Source of the DNA: Metellina segmentata
Taxonomy: Eukaryota; Arthropoda; Arachnida; Araneae; Tetragnathidae
Length of the DNA: 64,000 nt
Direction of reading: 5' to 3'
Assembly (NCBI GenBank): GCA_947359465.1
Contig: OX375877.1
Location: 23,261,235 to 23,325,234, forward strand
Below the pieces are notes generated by a model. It was not told where the DNA came from, did no database searches, and saw nothing but the letters and a program-made list of their open reading frames with translations. Numbering within the stretch: the stretch's first letter is position 1; every line of letters begins with the position of its first letter. Positions 12,340 through 22,429 of this stretch are shown here, piece by piece. Position numbers and translations under genes: made by a program.

Positions 12340-13224
12340 CACAGTCCAGTCACATTAATGTGACCACCTGTCAAAAGTCAGAATAACCACCTTTGGCAGA
12401 GCGGACCGCTGCGAGACGTGCAGGGAGAGAGTCAATTAGGTTTCTGAAGTGTTCACTGGGATGTTAAGCCATGCCGACTCCAGTGCCGTGGCCAGCTGCG
12501 CTAGATTACCTCCCTCCTCCAGCCTGGATCCTTCCGGCAATTGTTGCAGGGTGTTTGCTTTCAGACGTTTCACGCCGTATACGCCAACGCCCATCTGTCC
12601 GATGGAGCATAATACGTGATTCATCGGAAAAAGCCACCTGTCGCCACTCTGTGGACGTCCAGTTGCGGTACTGGCTTGCAAATTCCAGCCTTCGTCGCCG
12701 ATGAACAGCAATCAGCATAGGTGCATTAACCAGGCGATTGCTGCGGAGGCCCATGCACAGCAACGTTCGCTGAACCGTTGTTGAGGATACACTCTTGGTA
12801 GAACCTTGGTTCATCTGAGCGGTCAGTTGCACGTCTATTCGCCCGAACGCATCTCCGTAGCCTTCGTTCGCCTCTGTCATCTATAGCCCGTGGTGCACCA
12901 CATGTGCCACGCCGCTGATTTTAGATAGTGTAATTTTGCTATGCACGGTATACTTTTACCACGGCGGCACGCGAACAGTTCACAAAATTAGCCGTTTCCG
13001 AAATGCTTCCACCCTTGGCCCGAAAGCCCATAATCATGCCCTTTTGGACGTCGGATAAATCGCTACGTTTCTGCATTACGCCAACGATTGAAATGCTTTC
13101 CGATGCCCTAGGACATCCTTTATATACACTCCACTGCAATGTGCTGCTACCTGCCTTTTGTGATTGGTTATTTCACGTTGACGTCGAAAGTAGGTGGTGG
13201 TCACATTAATGTGACTGGACTGTG
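12340..13224 (-). mobile_element. Tc1-like transposon, internally deleted, TA flanks
   Basis: The ends are inverted repeats carrying CACAGTCCAGTCACATTAATG / its complement, with the perfect palindrome CACATTAATGTG inside each, and TA dinucleotides flank at 12,338-12,339 and 13,225-13,226. The element is 885 bp, shorter than the roughly 1.2-1.6 kb usual for an intact Tc1 relative, because the transposase gene has lost its middle. Confidence 0.85.
12436..13076 (-). pseudogene. Tc1-like transposase, central catalytic region deleted
   Basis: On the minus strand the start MQKRSDLSDVQKGMIMGF (about 13,076) opens an HTH domain (SISETANFVNCSRAAVVKVY). After a frameshift/stop region the DDE domain begins with the first catalytic aspartate in VAFSDESRIMLH (about 12,630). 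The reading then jumps to the C-terminal tail (NLAQLATALESAWLNIPVN), so the second Asp and the Glu motif are absent. It is dead, but the TIRs remain and it could have been mobilised in trans. Confidence 0.8.
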
Positions 13225-13226
13225 TA

Positions 13227-14673
13227 TATGGATTGGATTAGATTTATAATTTTATGGAGCAATATCTTGAGCTACTCCTGTCACTCGTAAGACATAATAC
13301 AAAAATACAAACTCCTAAGAACATTTCGAATTTTTATGTGATAGTTGATTGGCCAACACTTATTAGAATCGCGCGAGAACATTTGAGACATTGGAAGTAA
13401 AATCTCTACTTTACGTCTGGCTTGTTTGCTTTCTCTAAAACTTTTCAGATTGATTTACGAAACGCGAGAGGTGACATTTGAAATTATCTTTCAAAATTTA
13501 GCAAAAATCATTTCACGTCACGCGCTACAGTACCCTGAAACTTTACTGATTGCACAAATCTCCCATTACTTAAAAGAAAATGGAAAATCATTAAACTGTA
13601 TAAAAAATGTCCATCTATCCTAACAAGACTGATAAAGAGTAGTACTAAAGATTCATATATTACTGGAATAAAAATTAGAACAGATACAATTGGAATATTC
13701 TTAAAAACCCTTGTTACATGTATTATGTAAAGGAAAACTATATATGTAAAGTTTTTGTAAATATATTATTCAATGTTATCCGATAGAAATATCATACCAG
13801 TCATAAAATATATGTAGTACTGTCCATCCTGCTTGGTCATCTAGTGTTAACGTTTCTTGTCTTTACAATGCCACAACGAGACTTGGAGAAAGCTCATTAA
13901 CCCAAAACAACATTTATGACTAACGTACAAATGCAGTAGGCTATATGAATTAACCATCAACAACAATACTATTTCAGCATAATTCAACTATCTACATCAA
14001 TATAACTTTCAACATCTATGAACTATCATCATCAATACAATCTCAAAATATCAATCCACAGTCAACATCAATCCGATCTCTCGATCGATCCGTCGAACGA
14101 TTTTTACATTTTCTTCAAAAACAGAATATTTGCACGCTCTCGAAATTCTCGCGAAGTGTAAAAAAACTAGCGCTGTCAAATTCGGGTTGCCAAGTGTGTT
14201 GCCAGATTCTAATGTACTCGAGAATTAAAATCCTAAATATATGTACTGCAAAATTAAAAAATTTCTTCTTATTTTAAATGAATTAAAGAACTCTTACCTT
14301 TTTTTCATTATAAATATTCCTCATAGTGTAAATATTTGTGAATAGTAAATATTAATTACAGTTAATCTTCTAAACAAAACATCAGACCCTTTGAATATAA
14401 GAACTCATTATCGGGCTAAAAGTTTCGTATGACGTACACAGCGACAAATATTCTTTGTCACCAAGGATAACGACTCAAAAAGCTGACTTAACTATATCGA
14501 TGATCTGGTTTCTGGGCTTTGATGGACGCTACACTATTGTAAAGTACTGTCTAATTAACCTGAAGCCATGATAGAATTCACGCATTATTCTTAGTTCATT
14601 AAAAATCATAGTGGAATGTTTTTCTCAAATGCAAATTTTATAAGTAAATCACTGAAACCCCTTTCAGCTGTAG
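13227..14673. other. AT-rich DNA, possible upstream intron of the 14.67-kb exon
   Basis: No supported exon. A 65-codon open frame at about 13,426-13,623 has an acceptor-like CTTTTCAG inside it but no recognisable product. Microsatellite-free and repeat-poor. Confidence 0.3.
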
Positions 14674-15156
14674 TCGGACAAACCATTCAGTGCTTACCAC
14701 AACTGGCAAGCTTTGAGGCCTCTGCAAAAGTTTGATGCAGACGAATACATTAAACAGACACTGGAGAAATGTCAAGTGAAACTGCACGAGAGTCCGATCC
14801 GAAGCTTCGAGGACTGGGACCAGACTCAGATGAACAGCGGTGCACCAGGCTGGTGCATCAAAAACTCTTCCATCGTGGAAGTGGTGAAGCATATAGGAGA
14901 AGACTTATTCAAGTTGCTTCGTGAGATGAAGATAGTGTGGAAAACTCACCCCACAGTAGTGTCGCTTGACAAAGACGTCTTTGAGAGATTCTTGCAAACT
15001 CCTTTTAAGAATCTCAACCCATTCGAAGCTGAAGATGAACCTGAATTGATCATTGGAAACGAAGACAACATCAGAAAGGATGGAGGAATAAAAGACACTT
15101 CAGAGACAAAGGGAGGTATGGCTCGAAAGTCCAAATGCGACTTAGAAAGGAAGTAA
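14674..15156 (+). CDS. Terminal exon of an unidentified host protein
   Basis: A pyrimidine-rich acceptor (CCCCTTTCAGCTGTAG) ends at 14,673, and the frame is open for about 160 codons to the TAA at 15,154-15,156. Codon use is mixed and less AT-rich than the flanks, as expected for host coding DNA. The peptide begins SDKPFSAYHNWQALRP, contains RSFEDWDQTQMNSGAPGW, a central helical stretch (VVKHIGEDLFKLLREMK) and LDKDVFERFLQTPF, and ends in an acidic then lysine-rich tail (about the last 45 residues) that looks disordered. AATAAA follows 190 bp after the stop. I do not recognise the protein, and upstream exons are not identified. An upstream in-frame TAG at 14,671 coincides with the splice acceptor, supporting this start of the exon. 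Confidence 0.55.
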   Translation, partial: SDKPFSAYHNWQALRPLQKFDADEYIKQTLEKCQVKLHESPIRSFEDWDQTQMNSGAPGWCIKNSSIVEVVKHIGEDLFKLLREMKIVWKTHPTVVSLDKDVFERFLQTPFKNLNPFEAEDEPELIIGNEDNIRKDGGIKDTSETKGGMARKSKCDLERK

Positions 15157-15346
15157 CACCAGGATATTAGGAGCAACTGTTTATTAAAAGTGTGTTTAAA
15201 GTTAATTTTTCGTTCCGTTTAATCATGTCTGAAATATCGTTATTTTAATTTGATTGTATTATGTAAAACCTATGCTGTGAAAAGAAAAATTACTTATTTC
15301 TCTCGTACACACAGCGACTAATGTGTAATGTCTAGTTTTTATAACC

Positions 15347-15352
15347 AATAAA
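15347..15352 (+). promoter_or_regulatory. Poly(A) signal AATAAA of the 14.67-kb gene
   Basis: AATAAA in ATAACCAATAAAGCAG, about 190 bp past the stop codon; a plausible 3' UTR end. Confidence 0.5.
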
Positions 15353-15920
15353 GCAGTTTTCGCTTTATGACAAAATAAATCACATTCTTTTAATTTAAGT
15401 TATTAAGTTAATGTTAAGTTGCATTTAGAAAAATAATGGAATAATATTAAAATTTTTTAAAGTACCTGTTTATATTTATTGTTATTTAAAAAAAAAAAAC
15501 ATCGAAATGAAACTGTCCTAGAGAATTTATTATAAACTTTAATCAAATTATTTTCGACACGAATTTATTTTATGCATATTCAAATGTCCTTTAAATTCTG
15601 AAATTCAAATTAATTTTTATTTCCAAATCAAGTCCATCGTGTTCAAGTACAAAAGTAGCAGTATTTTTTCTCATTGGTTAAGAATCTAATAAGCAGCTAC
15701 AAAATATGCATGTTAAGAGTAGTACTGTGTTTGTATTATAAACTTGTATAACGGACAATCTTAATTTTTCTCTGGCTACCTAATCTTTGGTAAATGGATA
15801 TCAGACAAACTGTCGTCCCCTGATCAGGAACAGAACATTTGTTTTTTTAAAGAGTACAAATTAAGCACCAAATTAACCACCAAGTAACCAAATTAAGTTC
15901 GATAGAGGGCTTTGAACCTT

Positions 15921-16060
15921 CAAGTGGTTTCGACGAGGTATCACATCCATCACGATCTGGTTAAGTTAGTCAATGACGAGATATCTCCTCCATCAATATC
16001 TCGTCAGGTTTGTCAATGGCGAGATACATCATCGAGACAGACTACCTTTTACAGAGGGCA
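15921..16060 (+). repeat. Diverged ATATCTCGTC-type repeat units
   Basis: GGTTTCGACGAGGTATCACA..., GACGAGATATCTCC..., ATATCTCGTCAGG and GGCGAGATACATC blocks match the hairpin minisatellite at 42,880-43,370, including the shared entry motif GGTTTCGAC. Only about two to three diverged units are present. Confidence 0.5.
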
Positions 16061-16604
16061 AATGGAGATCCTATTAGGAAAATGTTTTACATCAGAGTTT
16101 GACCACCACAAGGTAATTTTCGATGGGAAGATAGACCACAAGGAGGGTTAAAACATTTAACATTAATGCAGTAATAGCTACATGGAACAGGTCTATAAAA
16201 AATATAGAAAACATTTACCATAGTACATGTTACTGAAAGATTCATAAGACAATCGTTACGAATATAAACTGTAAAATGTGTCTCGATGTATTATTATTTT
16301 GAAAATTTTACAATACATCTGAACGTGAGGTATGTACTTTTAATTTTCCATGCCCAAAGGGGTAGTTGAAGCTAATTATCAGCCTCATCTTTGGGCAACA
16401 ACTGACTCGGGAGTGTGACTGATGAACAGCAACGTTTGAAGTATGAGAAGAATTACATTTCCATTGATTTGAAAACATAAACAATTGGTGTATATGGAAT
16501 GGGATGAAAAAAATTCTGTGTCAAACTTTAACTAAAGTGTGAATCCATGAGTTAAGTTATTTTGAGTCCCACTATCTTAGTTTTCTTTTCGCTTTCTTTA
16601 GATT

Positions 16605-16901
16605 AGGCGTGGCCAAACCTTTTGACTAGCCTGGATTGCATTGCGTGGAGATGGAATCAATCGTCTTGAGTCGCATATAAAATATAAGTAACAAAATTTC
16701 CTTTGTTTTACATTAAAGCATTGAGAAAGGAAGGCAAATATAAAACTAGTGGGATATGTGTTTGTGAAAGCAATGCATCAGTGTCTGGTTGGACTGAAAT
16801 TGTTTCAATTCTTAAGGCGTTCTCAAGGTGCTCGTCAGAAAAATGTGACCTAATTTTACTTTTCATGTGCTTCATCCTTGAAAATAGTTCCCCCTCAAGT
16901 C
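16605..16901 (-). pseudogene. hAT transposase C-terminal (dimerisation domain) remnant
   Basis: The minus strand reads GELFSRMKHMKSKIRSHFSD, then EHLENALRI and DALVSQ, the usual C-terminal hAT dimerisation pattern (LFS.MK..KS..R..LTDEHL...LRI). A TIR-like TAGGCGTGGCCAAACCTTTT end lies at 16,605. The upstream part of the gene is missing; LTR retrotransposon 1 inserted at its 16.9-kb edge. Confidence 0.6.
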
Positions 16902-16906
16902 CTACT
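16902..16906 (+). repeat. Target-site duplication CTACT (left)
   Basis: CTACT immediately before the 5' LTR is repeated at 21,580-21,584 immediately after the 3' LTR. Confidence 0.9.
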
Positions 16907-17122
16907 TGTAATATCCATGCTATAATTCAGCCACACGTATTTACAATATCTGACTACTTGAGTCTTAACTGTATATGTATGTAACTGTTAACTGTTGACC
17001 ATAATAAATATTGAGATCGTAGCAAAGCGTGCACGATATTATTGCTCTTGCTTCAATGCTGTCTATTGATAATTAATAATAGCTTCAATGCTGATACTAG
17101 CTTAAATGCTGAGAATAGTACA
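16907..17122 (+). repeat. 5' LTR of retrotransposon 1
   Basis: Starts TGTAATATCCATGC, ends GAATAGTACA; 216 bp; same as 21,364-21,579 as far as I can compare. It contains AATAAA-like ATAATAAATA near 17,005 and the ATG used by the gag frame at 17,106. Confidence 0.95.
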
Positions 17123-18350
17123 TTGGCGAGCCTTCGAATTTTATATCGATTCGAAGGGGATCAAAGACGCTCATCGAAAGAAAGCATCGCTACTTCATCT
17201 CGCTGGACCGGATGTCCAGGACATTTTTGAAACTTTGGAGGACCAAACGATTGAACAGGGAGATGGAAATGCTTCAGATGTATTCACCACTGCCGTTGCA
17301 CTGCTGAACAACAAATTCATGGTTTCGGGCAACGAAACTTATGAAAGTTTAAAGTTCCGTGGAATGAATCTGCTGGAGAACGAATCGCTGGAGTCCTTTA
17401 TCGTTCGTCTTCGACAGCAAGCTGGATTGTGTGGTTTCGTGAAAGAAGTGGACCGACACATACGGGACCAAATCGTCGTAAAGTGCCCTTACAAAGACCT
17501 ACGATTGAAGATGATTGACGAACGTGATGCCTTAACTTTGGATCGAGCAGAAGAACTGTGCCGGTCATACGAACATTCCAAGTTGGAGTCCGACGCCATG
17601 GACAAAATGGCGCATCTAGAGGAAACTGTAAATCGATTACAAATCCGAGACAATCGAAAAAGAAGTGGTCCGCGCTATCGTCAGGCTGATGACAAGTCTT
17701 CTAAATCAGTATGCTGGAAATGTGGACCTACAGGCCACACACAAAAAGACCCCAAATGCCCAGCCCAAGGTAAGAAGTGCTTGAACTGTAGTCAAGTTGG
17801 ACATTTTGCTAAAGTGTGTAGATCTAAGAAAAAACGATTTGATCAGCGAAAGACTGTTAGAGTATTAAATACTGAAAATAATAATTCAAGTGACCATGAC
17901 TTTGTTTTTTACATCCATGCTGTGCACATGAGCAGGAAAGAAGAGCTCCTGAACTGTACCATAGGGCACATTGAAGTACCCATGATTATAGACTCAGGTG
18001 CAAGCTGCAACGTTATTACGCGAAAGGAATGGGAAAAATTAAAATCTGCTAAGATAAAATGCAGATCATACCTAGTTGAAAAGAAATTGTTTTCATATGG
18101 TGGTGAACCATTGAAAGTGTTAGGCGCATTTAGGGCTAACATCAGTGTGCCAAATGGCAAGGATTTAAAAGACATTGAATTCTATGTGTTCAATGGTGAG
18201 GGTAGTTCACTATTGGGAAAAGACACTGCACTAGAATTGGGTGTTTTAAAAATTGGACTTGGCATAAATGCCATAAAAGAGCTAAGAAACCAAGAAGGCC
18301 AGGAGTTTGTTAATAATTTTCCAAGTGTTTTAAAGGTGTGGGAAAATTAA
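17106..18350 (+). CDS. gag-pro: Gag-protease of retrotransposon 1
   Basis: A 414-residue frame. The N-terminal ~180 residues are gag (capsid-like helices, KFRGMNLLENESLESFIVRL). Two zinc knuckles follow: C-x2-C-x4-H-x6-C near residue 203 (atypical spacing) and C-x2-C-x4-H-x4-C near 225, which bind the genomic RNA. An aspartic protease follows with the catalytic DSGASCNVI motif near residue 296. The ATG lies inside the LTR, and the frame enters gag within a few codons of the LTR end, so the usual leader and the first gag residues seem lost. The frame stops at 18,348 because of a one-base loss in a T run; the pol sequence continues in another frame. Confidence 0.85.
   Translation: MLRIVHWRAFEFYIDSKGIKDAHRKKASLLHLAGPDVQDIFETLEDQTIEQGDGNASDVFTTAVALLNNKFMVSGNETYESLKFRGMNLLENESLESFIVRLRQQAGLCGFVKEVDRHIRDQIVVKCPYKDLRLKMIDERDALTLDRAEELCRSYEHSKLESDAMDKMAHLEETVNRLQIRDNRKRSGPRYRQADDKSSKSVCWKCGPTGHTQKDPKCPAQGKKCLNCSQVGHFAKVCRSKKKRFDQRKTVRVLNTENNNSSDHDFVFYIHAVHMSRKEELLNCTIGHIEVPMIIDSGASCNVITRKEWEKLKSAKIKCRSYLVEKKLFSYGGEPLKVLGAFRANISVPNGKDLKDIEFYVFNGEGSSLLGKDTALELGVLKIGLGINAIKELRNQEGQEFVNNFPSVLKVWEN
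17123..17131 (+). other. Possible short primer-binding site
   Basis: TTGGCGAG directly follows the 5' LTR; TGG at the LTR edge is the usual start of a PBS (pairs with tRNA CCA-3'), but only about 7-8 bases could pair before gag coding begins. It may be a remnant. Confidence 0.3.
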
Positions 18351-18429
18351 AAGGGTATCAATTAAGTATACCTATATCAAACCTCACTGTAAAGAGGTAG
18401 CCCAGCCTGTAAGACGCCTGCCATATAAC

Positions 18430-19359
18430 TTGAGACCCCATGTTGCAGAATTGTTAGACGAGCTATTAAAGCATGACATTATTGAAGGAGTGTCAGGCCC
18501 AACTCCATGGGTATCACCTATTGTAGTCACACCAAAGAAAGGAGGAAAGTGGAGGCTGTGTGTTGATATGAGATTAGCTAACCAGGCCATTGAGCGAGAA
18601 CGGTTTCCACTTCCTACTATAGAAGAAATCTTACACGAGCTGAACGGGAGTCAAGTGTTTAGTAAACTTGACATCAAATGGGCCTATCATCAGATAGAAC
18701 TAGAGGAAAGCTCAAGGAATATTACAACCTTTTGTACACCACTAGGTCTCTACAGATATAAACGTCTGATGTTTGGTGTGAATTGTGGACCAGAAATGTA
18801 CCAAAAAGTCATGACACAAACCTTACATGACTGTGAAGGTGTTTGTATTTATATGGATGATTTGATTGTTTATGGTAAAAATATCAATGATCATGATGCA
18901 AATTTAAGAAAAGTGCTGAGTGTGCTCCAGGAAAAGGGCCTCACATTAAATAAGGAAAAATGTGAATTTAGGTTAAAAGAGATCACTTTTTTAAATCACC
19001 ACATTAGTTCAAAGGGAGTTCAACCTACTAAGAAAAGCCAAAATGAAGTGGAAAATTTCAGGCAACCCAAATCTGCGACTGAAATGAGGAGTTTTCTAGG
19101 TCTTGTGAATTTCTCTGCAAAATTCATTCCGGATATAGCAACCATAGCTGCACCCCTGAGAAAACTGACCAAGAAAGATGAACAATTTAATTGGGGACAT
19201 GAACAAACAGAGGCATTTAATACACTAAAGAAGTTGATTGCACAACCACCAGTTTTAGGATTTTATAACCCAAAAGCACCTACAAGGATCTATTGTGATG
19301 CTTCACCCGTAGGACTAGGTGCTGTCTTAGTGCAATTTCATGATAAGGACCAAGAATAA
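18430..19359 (+). CDS. pol: Reverse transcriptase (start of RNase H) of retrotransposon 1
   Basis: This 310-codon frame carries the gypsy RT: HVAELLDELLKHDIIEG, the LCVDMR block, FSKLDIKWAYHQI (palm Asp), the FGV-type block and the YMDD catalytic box near residue 141, then the connection domain and the first RNase H Asp in YCDASPVGLGAVL. RT copies the element RNA into cDNA and RNase H degrades the RNA strand. The reading starts downstream of the true pol start; the missing link to protease sits at two one-base losses between 18,330 and 18,400. It stops at 19,357 by another one-base loss. Confidence 0.85.
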   Translation: MRPHVAELLDELLKHDIIEGVSGPTPWVSPIVVTPKKGGKWRLCVDMRLANQAIERERFPLPTIEEILHELNGSQVFSKLDIKWAYHQIELEESSRNITTFCTPLGLYRYKRLMFGVNCGPEMYQKVMTQTLHDCEGVCIYMDDLIVYGKNINDHDANLRKVLSVLQEKGLTLNKEKCEFRLKEITFLNHHISSKGVQPTKKSQNEVENFRQPKSATEMRSFLGLVNFSAKFIPDIATIAAPLRKLTKKDEQFNWGHEQTEAFNTLKKLIAQPPVLGFYNPKAPTRIYCDASPVGLGAVLVQFHDKDQE

Positions 19360-19488
19360 TAAGATATGCCAGTAAAGCATTGACAAGTGTTGAACAAAGG
19401 TATTCTCAAACAGAAAAGGAAGCACTAGCACTCCGTTTGGGCATGTGAGACTTTCCATATTTACACATTTGCTAAGGAGTTTGAACTG
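19360..19488 (+). pseudogene. Frameshifted middle of RNase H, retrotransposon 1
   Basis: In the shifted frame it reads RYASKALTSVEQRYSQTEKE, the RNase H Glu region. A one-base gain near 19,432 returns the sequence to the frame used by the next segment (VTDHKPLEVI). Confidence 0.75.
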
Positions 19489-21081
19489 GTGACTGACCAC
19501 AAACCACTTGAGGTAATATTTGGCCCACATCATAAAGCATGTGCCAGAATAGAGAGATGGATACTAAGGTTAATGAGTTATCCATATAAGGTTGTCTATA
19601 AACCTGGAAAAACCAATATAGCTGATTCTCTTTCAAGACTGCTGGACCTGTCCATAAACAGAGAAGAGGATGAGAAAGTGGAAGAAGAAGAAAAGCTATT
19701 ATGTAATATTGTTGAAGCTGCAATACCCAAAGCTCTCTCAGTAGAAGACATGCGACTAGCCACAGATAAAGATAAGAATCTACAAGAACTAATTAAAAGC
19801 TTAAAAACAAACAAATGGGTGAAGGAACAGAAGCAATTAGAAATTTTAAAGAACGAATTTTGTGAAATTGATGGAGTTGTGTTACGAGGGAAAAGGATTG
19901 TCTGCCCTGAAGAACTTCATAGAAAGTGTCTTGAATTAGCACATGAAGGACATATGGGTATGAAGGCTATGAAGCGGCTACTTAGAAGCAAGGTTTGGTG
20001 GAACAACATGGAGAAAGATGTTGATGACTTTGTTCGGACTTGTCATGGATGTCAATTGGTGGCTGTACCTGACCCACCAGAACCGATGACTCGAACAGAA
20101 TTACCATCTGAACCATGGGAGTATATTTCTATGGATCACCTGGGACCCCTACCAACTGGAGAATATTTGCTCATCATAGTGGACTATTACAGCCGTTTCT
20201 TTGAAGTAGTAATCACAAGATCGCTTAGTGCTCAGACATTGATTACTCAGATGACAGAGATGTTTGCAAGATATGGCTTGCCAAAACATGTCATGACTGA
20301 CAATGGAGGAACTTTCATCGACAAATCATTTAAGTCATTTTTAATGGAGCGTGGATGTAAACACCATCATTCTACTCCACTGTGGCCCCAAGCTAATGGA
20401 CAAGTAGAGAGACAAAACAGGTCAATCTTGAAGAGGTTACGAATAGCTCACGCTACAAACAAGAACTGGAGAAAAGAACTTCAAGAGTTTCTCTTTGCAT
20501 ACAGGACCACACCTCATTCCACCACAGGTGTACCACCAGGAGAACTGATGCATGGGAGACCAATGCACTGCAAGTTACCTGATATCCAGAGGAGTACATC
20601 ATATCCTTTAGACGAAGCGGTGAGAGACCGGGACAAGACTCTTAAGGAAAAAGGAAGGGTTTATGCAGACCAATACAAAAGAGCCAAGTTATGTGACTTA
20701 AAACCTGGTGATCAAGTTCTAATTCGTCAAAACAAAGAAAACAAACTAACGACTAACTTCAGACCAGTGCCCATGACTGTTGTTGAAAGAAACGGGAATG
20801 CTGTTCGTGTTGAAGATTCTAATGGAAAGGCATTCACTAGAAATACAACCCATGTGAAGAAATACTTCCAACCAACCCCAGAATCTGAACACAGACACCC
20901 AGACGAGGAACAGAGCCAGCAACCAGATGTGATGCCACTGCCAAACGAGACACCCCTAAAGACATATGCATCAAGAAATTCTGAAGAACAACACCAAGGA
21001 GTATTACCACGAACACCTGAAGTTCGACCTGGTAGAGAGAAGAGAAAACCGAACTGGCATAATGACTACAATATGAACTGA
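19489..21081 (+). CDS. pol: RNase H end and integrase of retrotransposon 1
   Basis: The 530-codon frame starts in RNase H (TDHKPLEVIFG, then NIADSLSR), followed by the integrase. This has an HHCC zinc domain (AHEGHMGMKAMKRLL ... CHGC) and the catalytic D,D,E core at SMDHLGPLP, MTDNGGTF and NGQVERQNR. A C-terminal module follows, with SH3-like KPGDQVLIR, and then a hydrophilic tail. Integrase joins cDNA ends to host DNA, matching the 5-bp duplication seen. This half is undamaged. The order RT-RH-IN is the standard gypsy order and contrasts with element 2. Confidence 0.9.
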   Translation: MTDHKPLEVIFGPHHKACARIERWILRLMSYPYKVVYKPGKTNIADSLSRLLDLSINREEDEKVEEEEKLLCNIVEAAIPKALSVEDMRLATDKDKNLQELIKSLKTNKWVKEQKQLEILKNEFCEIDGVVLRGKRIVCPEELHRKCLELAHEGHMGMKAMKRLLRSKVWWNNMEKDVDDFVRTCHGCQLVAVPDPPEPMTRTELPSEPWEYISMDHLGPLPTGEYLLIIVDYYSRFFEVVITRSLSAQTLITQMTEMFARYGLPKHVMTDNGGTFIDKSFKSFLMERGCKHHHSTPLWPQANGQVERQNRSILKRLRIAHATNKNWRKELQEFLFAYRTTPHSTTGVPPGELMHGRPMHCKLPDIQRSTSYPLDEAVRDRDKTLKEKGRVYADQYKRAKLCDLKPGDQVLIRQNKENKLTTNFRPVPMTVVERNGNAVRVEDSNGKAFTRNTTHVKKYFQPTPESEHRHPDEEQSQQPDVMPLPNETPLKTYASRNSEEQHQGVLPRTPEVRPGREKRKPNWHNDYNMN

Positions 21082-21095
21082 GCCATGTTGAATGG

Positions 21096-21220
21096 GACTG
21101 TTTTATGATTAATGATTTTGGACTGTTTTATGATTAATGATTTTGGACTGTTTTATGATTAAGGATTTTGGACTGTTTTATGATTAAGGATTTTGGACTG
21201 TTTTATGATTAATGATTTTG
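21096..21220 (+). repeat. Five 25-bp tandem repeats in the 3' UTR of retrotransposon 1
   Basis: Five head-to-tail copies of a GACTGTTTTATGATTAATGA... unit (25 bp), two with AAGG in place of AATG, just after the integrase stop. Confidence 0.95.
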
Positions 21221-21349
21221 GACTATAGTTGTAACTAAATTGCATTAACATTATTAGTTTAACTAATAAGCCTAATTTTAAAAATGATGATAACAAAACA
21301 ACAATAGAAATTGTGCTCAATGAAAATGTTAAATTAGTTTCTCTTCATG

Positions 21350-21363
21350 GAAAAAGAAAGGGA
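21350..21363 (+). other. Polypurine tract of retrotransposon 1
   Basis: GGAAAAAGAAAGGGA directly abuts the TG of the 3' LTR, the position of plus-strand priming. Confidence 0.85.
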
Positions 21364-21579
21364 TGTAATATCCATGCTATAATTCAGCCACACGTATTTA
21401 CAATATCTGACTACTTGAGTCTTAACTGTATATGTATGTAACTGTTAACTGTTGACCATAATAAATATTGAGATCGTAGCAAAGCGTGCACGATATTATT
21501 GCTCTTGCTTCAATGCTGTCTATTGATAATTAATAATAGCTTCAATGCTGATACTAGCTTAAATGCTGAGAATAGTACA
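21364..21579 (+). repeat. 3' LTR of retrotransposon 1
   Basis: 216 bp, TG...CA, identical to the 5' LTR by visual comparison; followed by CTACT. Confidence 0.95.
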
Positions 21580-22429
21580 CTACTGACTGCCTCAACGTGG
21601 CGAGGGGGTGTCACTGGGCGGTCTGGGTGAAGTACATTGGGAGATCTTCTCCTGGAAGGGCCACCCTAGGTGTGAAGGTCAGACCAATGTGTCCAGCTAA
21701 AGTCAGTAGGCATGGGAGCCAAGTCAGACTTCTACCCCATGGGTGCTCCTTAAAAAGAAGCTGTACAACCCCCTTCATTCATGAGCTTTGCACCTGATAT
21801 GAATCTTGAATTTTTAAGGATGCATGGTCTCATGGACGATGTCTAGCTGCCGCTTGACAGAGAAGGATTAGTAACAACAAATAGTTGTTCACAAATGCAC
21901 GTACTGCCAAAATGCGATGACGTGAATGAGAAGTGAGGATATTTTTCTCTTGGGAAATAGGGAAATATCTTTAAATATAATAATATTATAAGTGCACCAT
22001 CTTTTTGAGATGCATTACTAACTATCCAGGTAAGGACATCCCTTCTTTAGATGTTGGATCGTAGAAAATGAAGGGACAAAAGGAGGAACGCAGGTCTGGT
22101 CTGGAGTTCACCTACGACCCTTTCTTAACTAAGTACCATAATGGACAGAAGAAGGACAAGAGAAATGTCGGTATGTTGAGGGAAAAAAGGGCTGGCGAAG
22201 CAAGAAGTAACACACGTCGCATGTACTTCTTTATGAGACCAGCGATTGTTTTAAGCGTTATATGTATTTGTATTCTGAGACTTAAGCAGAAAAGGATAAT
22301 AGTATGTTGAAATTCAGGAATTAATGTTTCATTGTTTTCCATCATCAAAAAGTCTGTTTCATTTACCTTTAAAACACTGTCACAACCCACACATCTTGCC
22401 CATAGCTCTCCTGGCGGTTGCCTCGACCA
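21580..22429. other. Unresolved repeat-like DNA after retrotransposon 1
   Basis: Begins with the CTACT duplication and a GC-richer block (CTCAACGTGGCGAGGGGGTG ... GGAAGGGCCACCCTAGG) up to about 21,800, which does not match the DNA left of the element and may be a fragment of a non-LTR element. The rest is AT-rich, without a gene. Confidence 0.3.

Larger units (their letters stand above)
16907..21579 (+). mobile_element. Ty3/gypsy LTR retrotransposon 1 (Mag/K02A2.6-like)
   Basis: A 4,673-bp element bounded by two 216-bp LTRs (TG...CA) that I find identical by eye, and flanked by a 5-bp duplication, so insertion is recent. Order is gag-protease, RT, RNase H, integrase, the normal gypsy order; there is no env frame. 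The polypurine tract lies just before the 3' LTR. The coding frame is broken by about four single-base shifts (near 18,335, 18,395, 19,353 and 19,432). The leader between 5' LTR and gag is almost absent. The lineage assignment rests on the RT/integrase motif style and is an inference. Confidence 0.9.
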
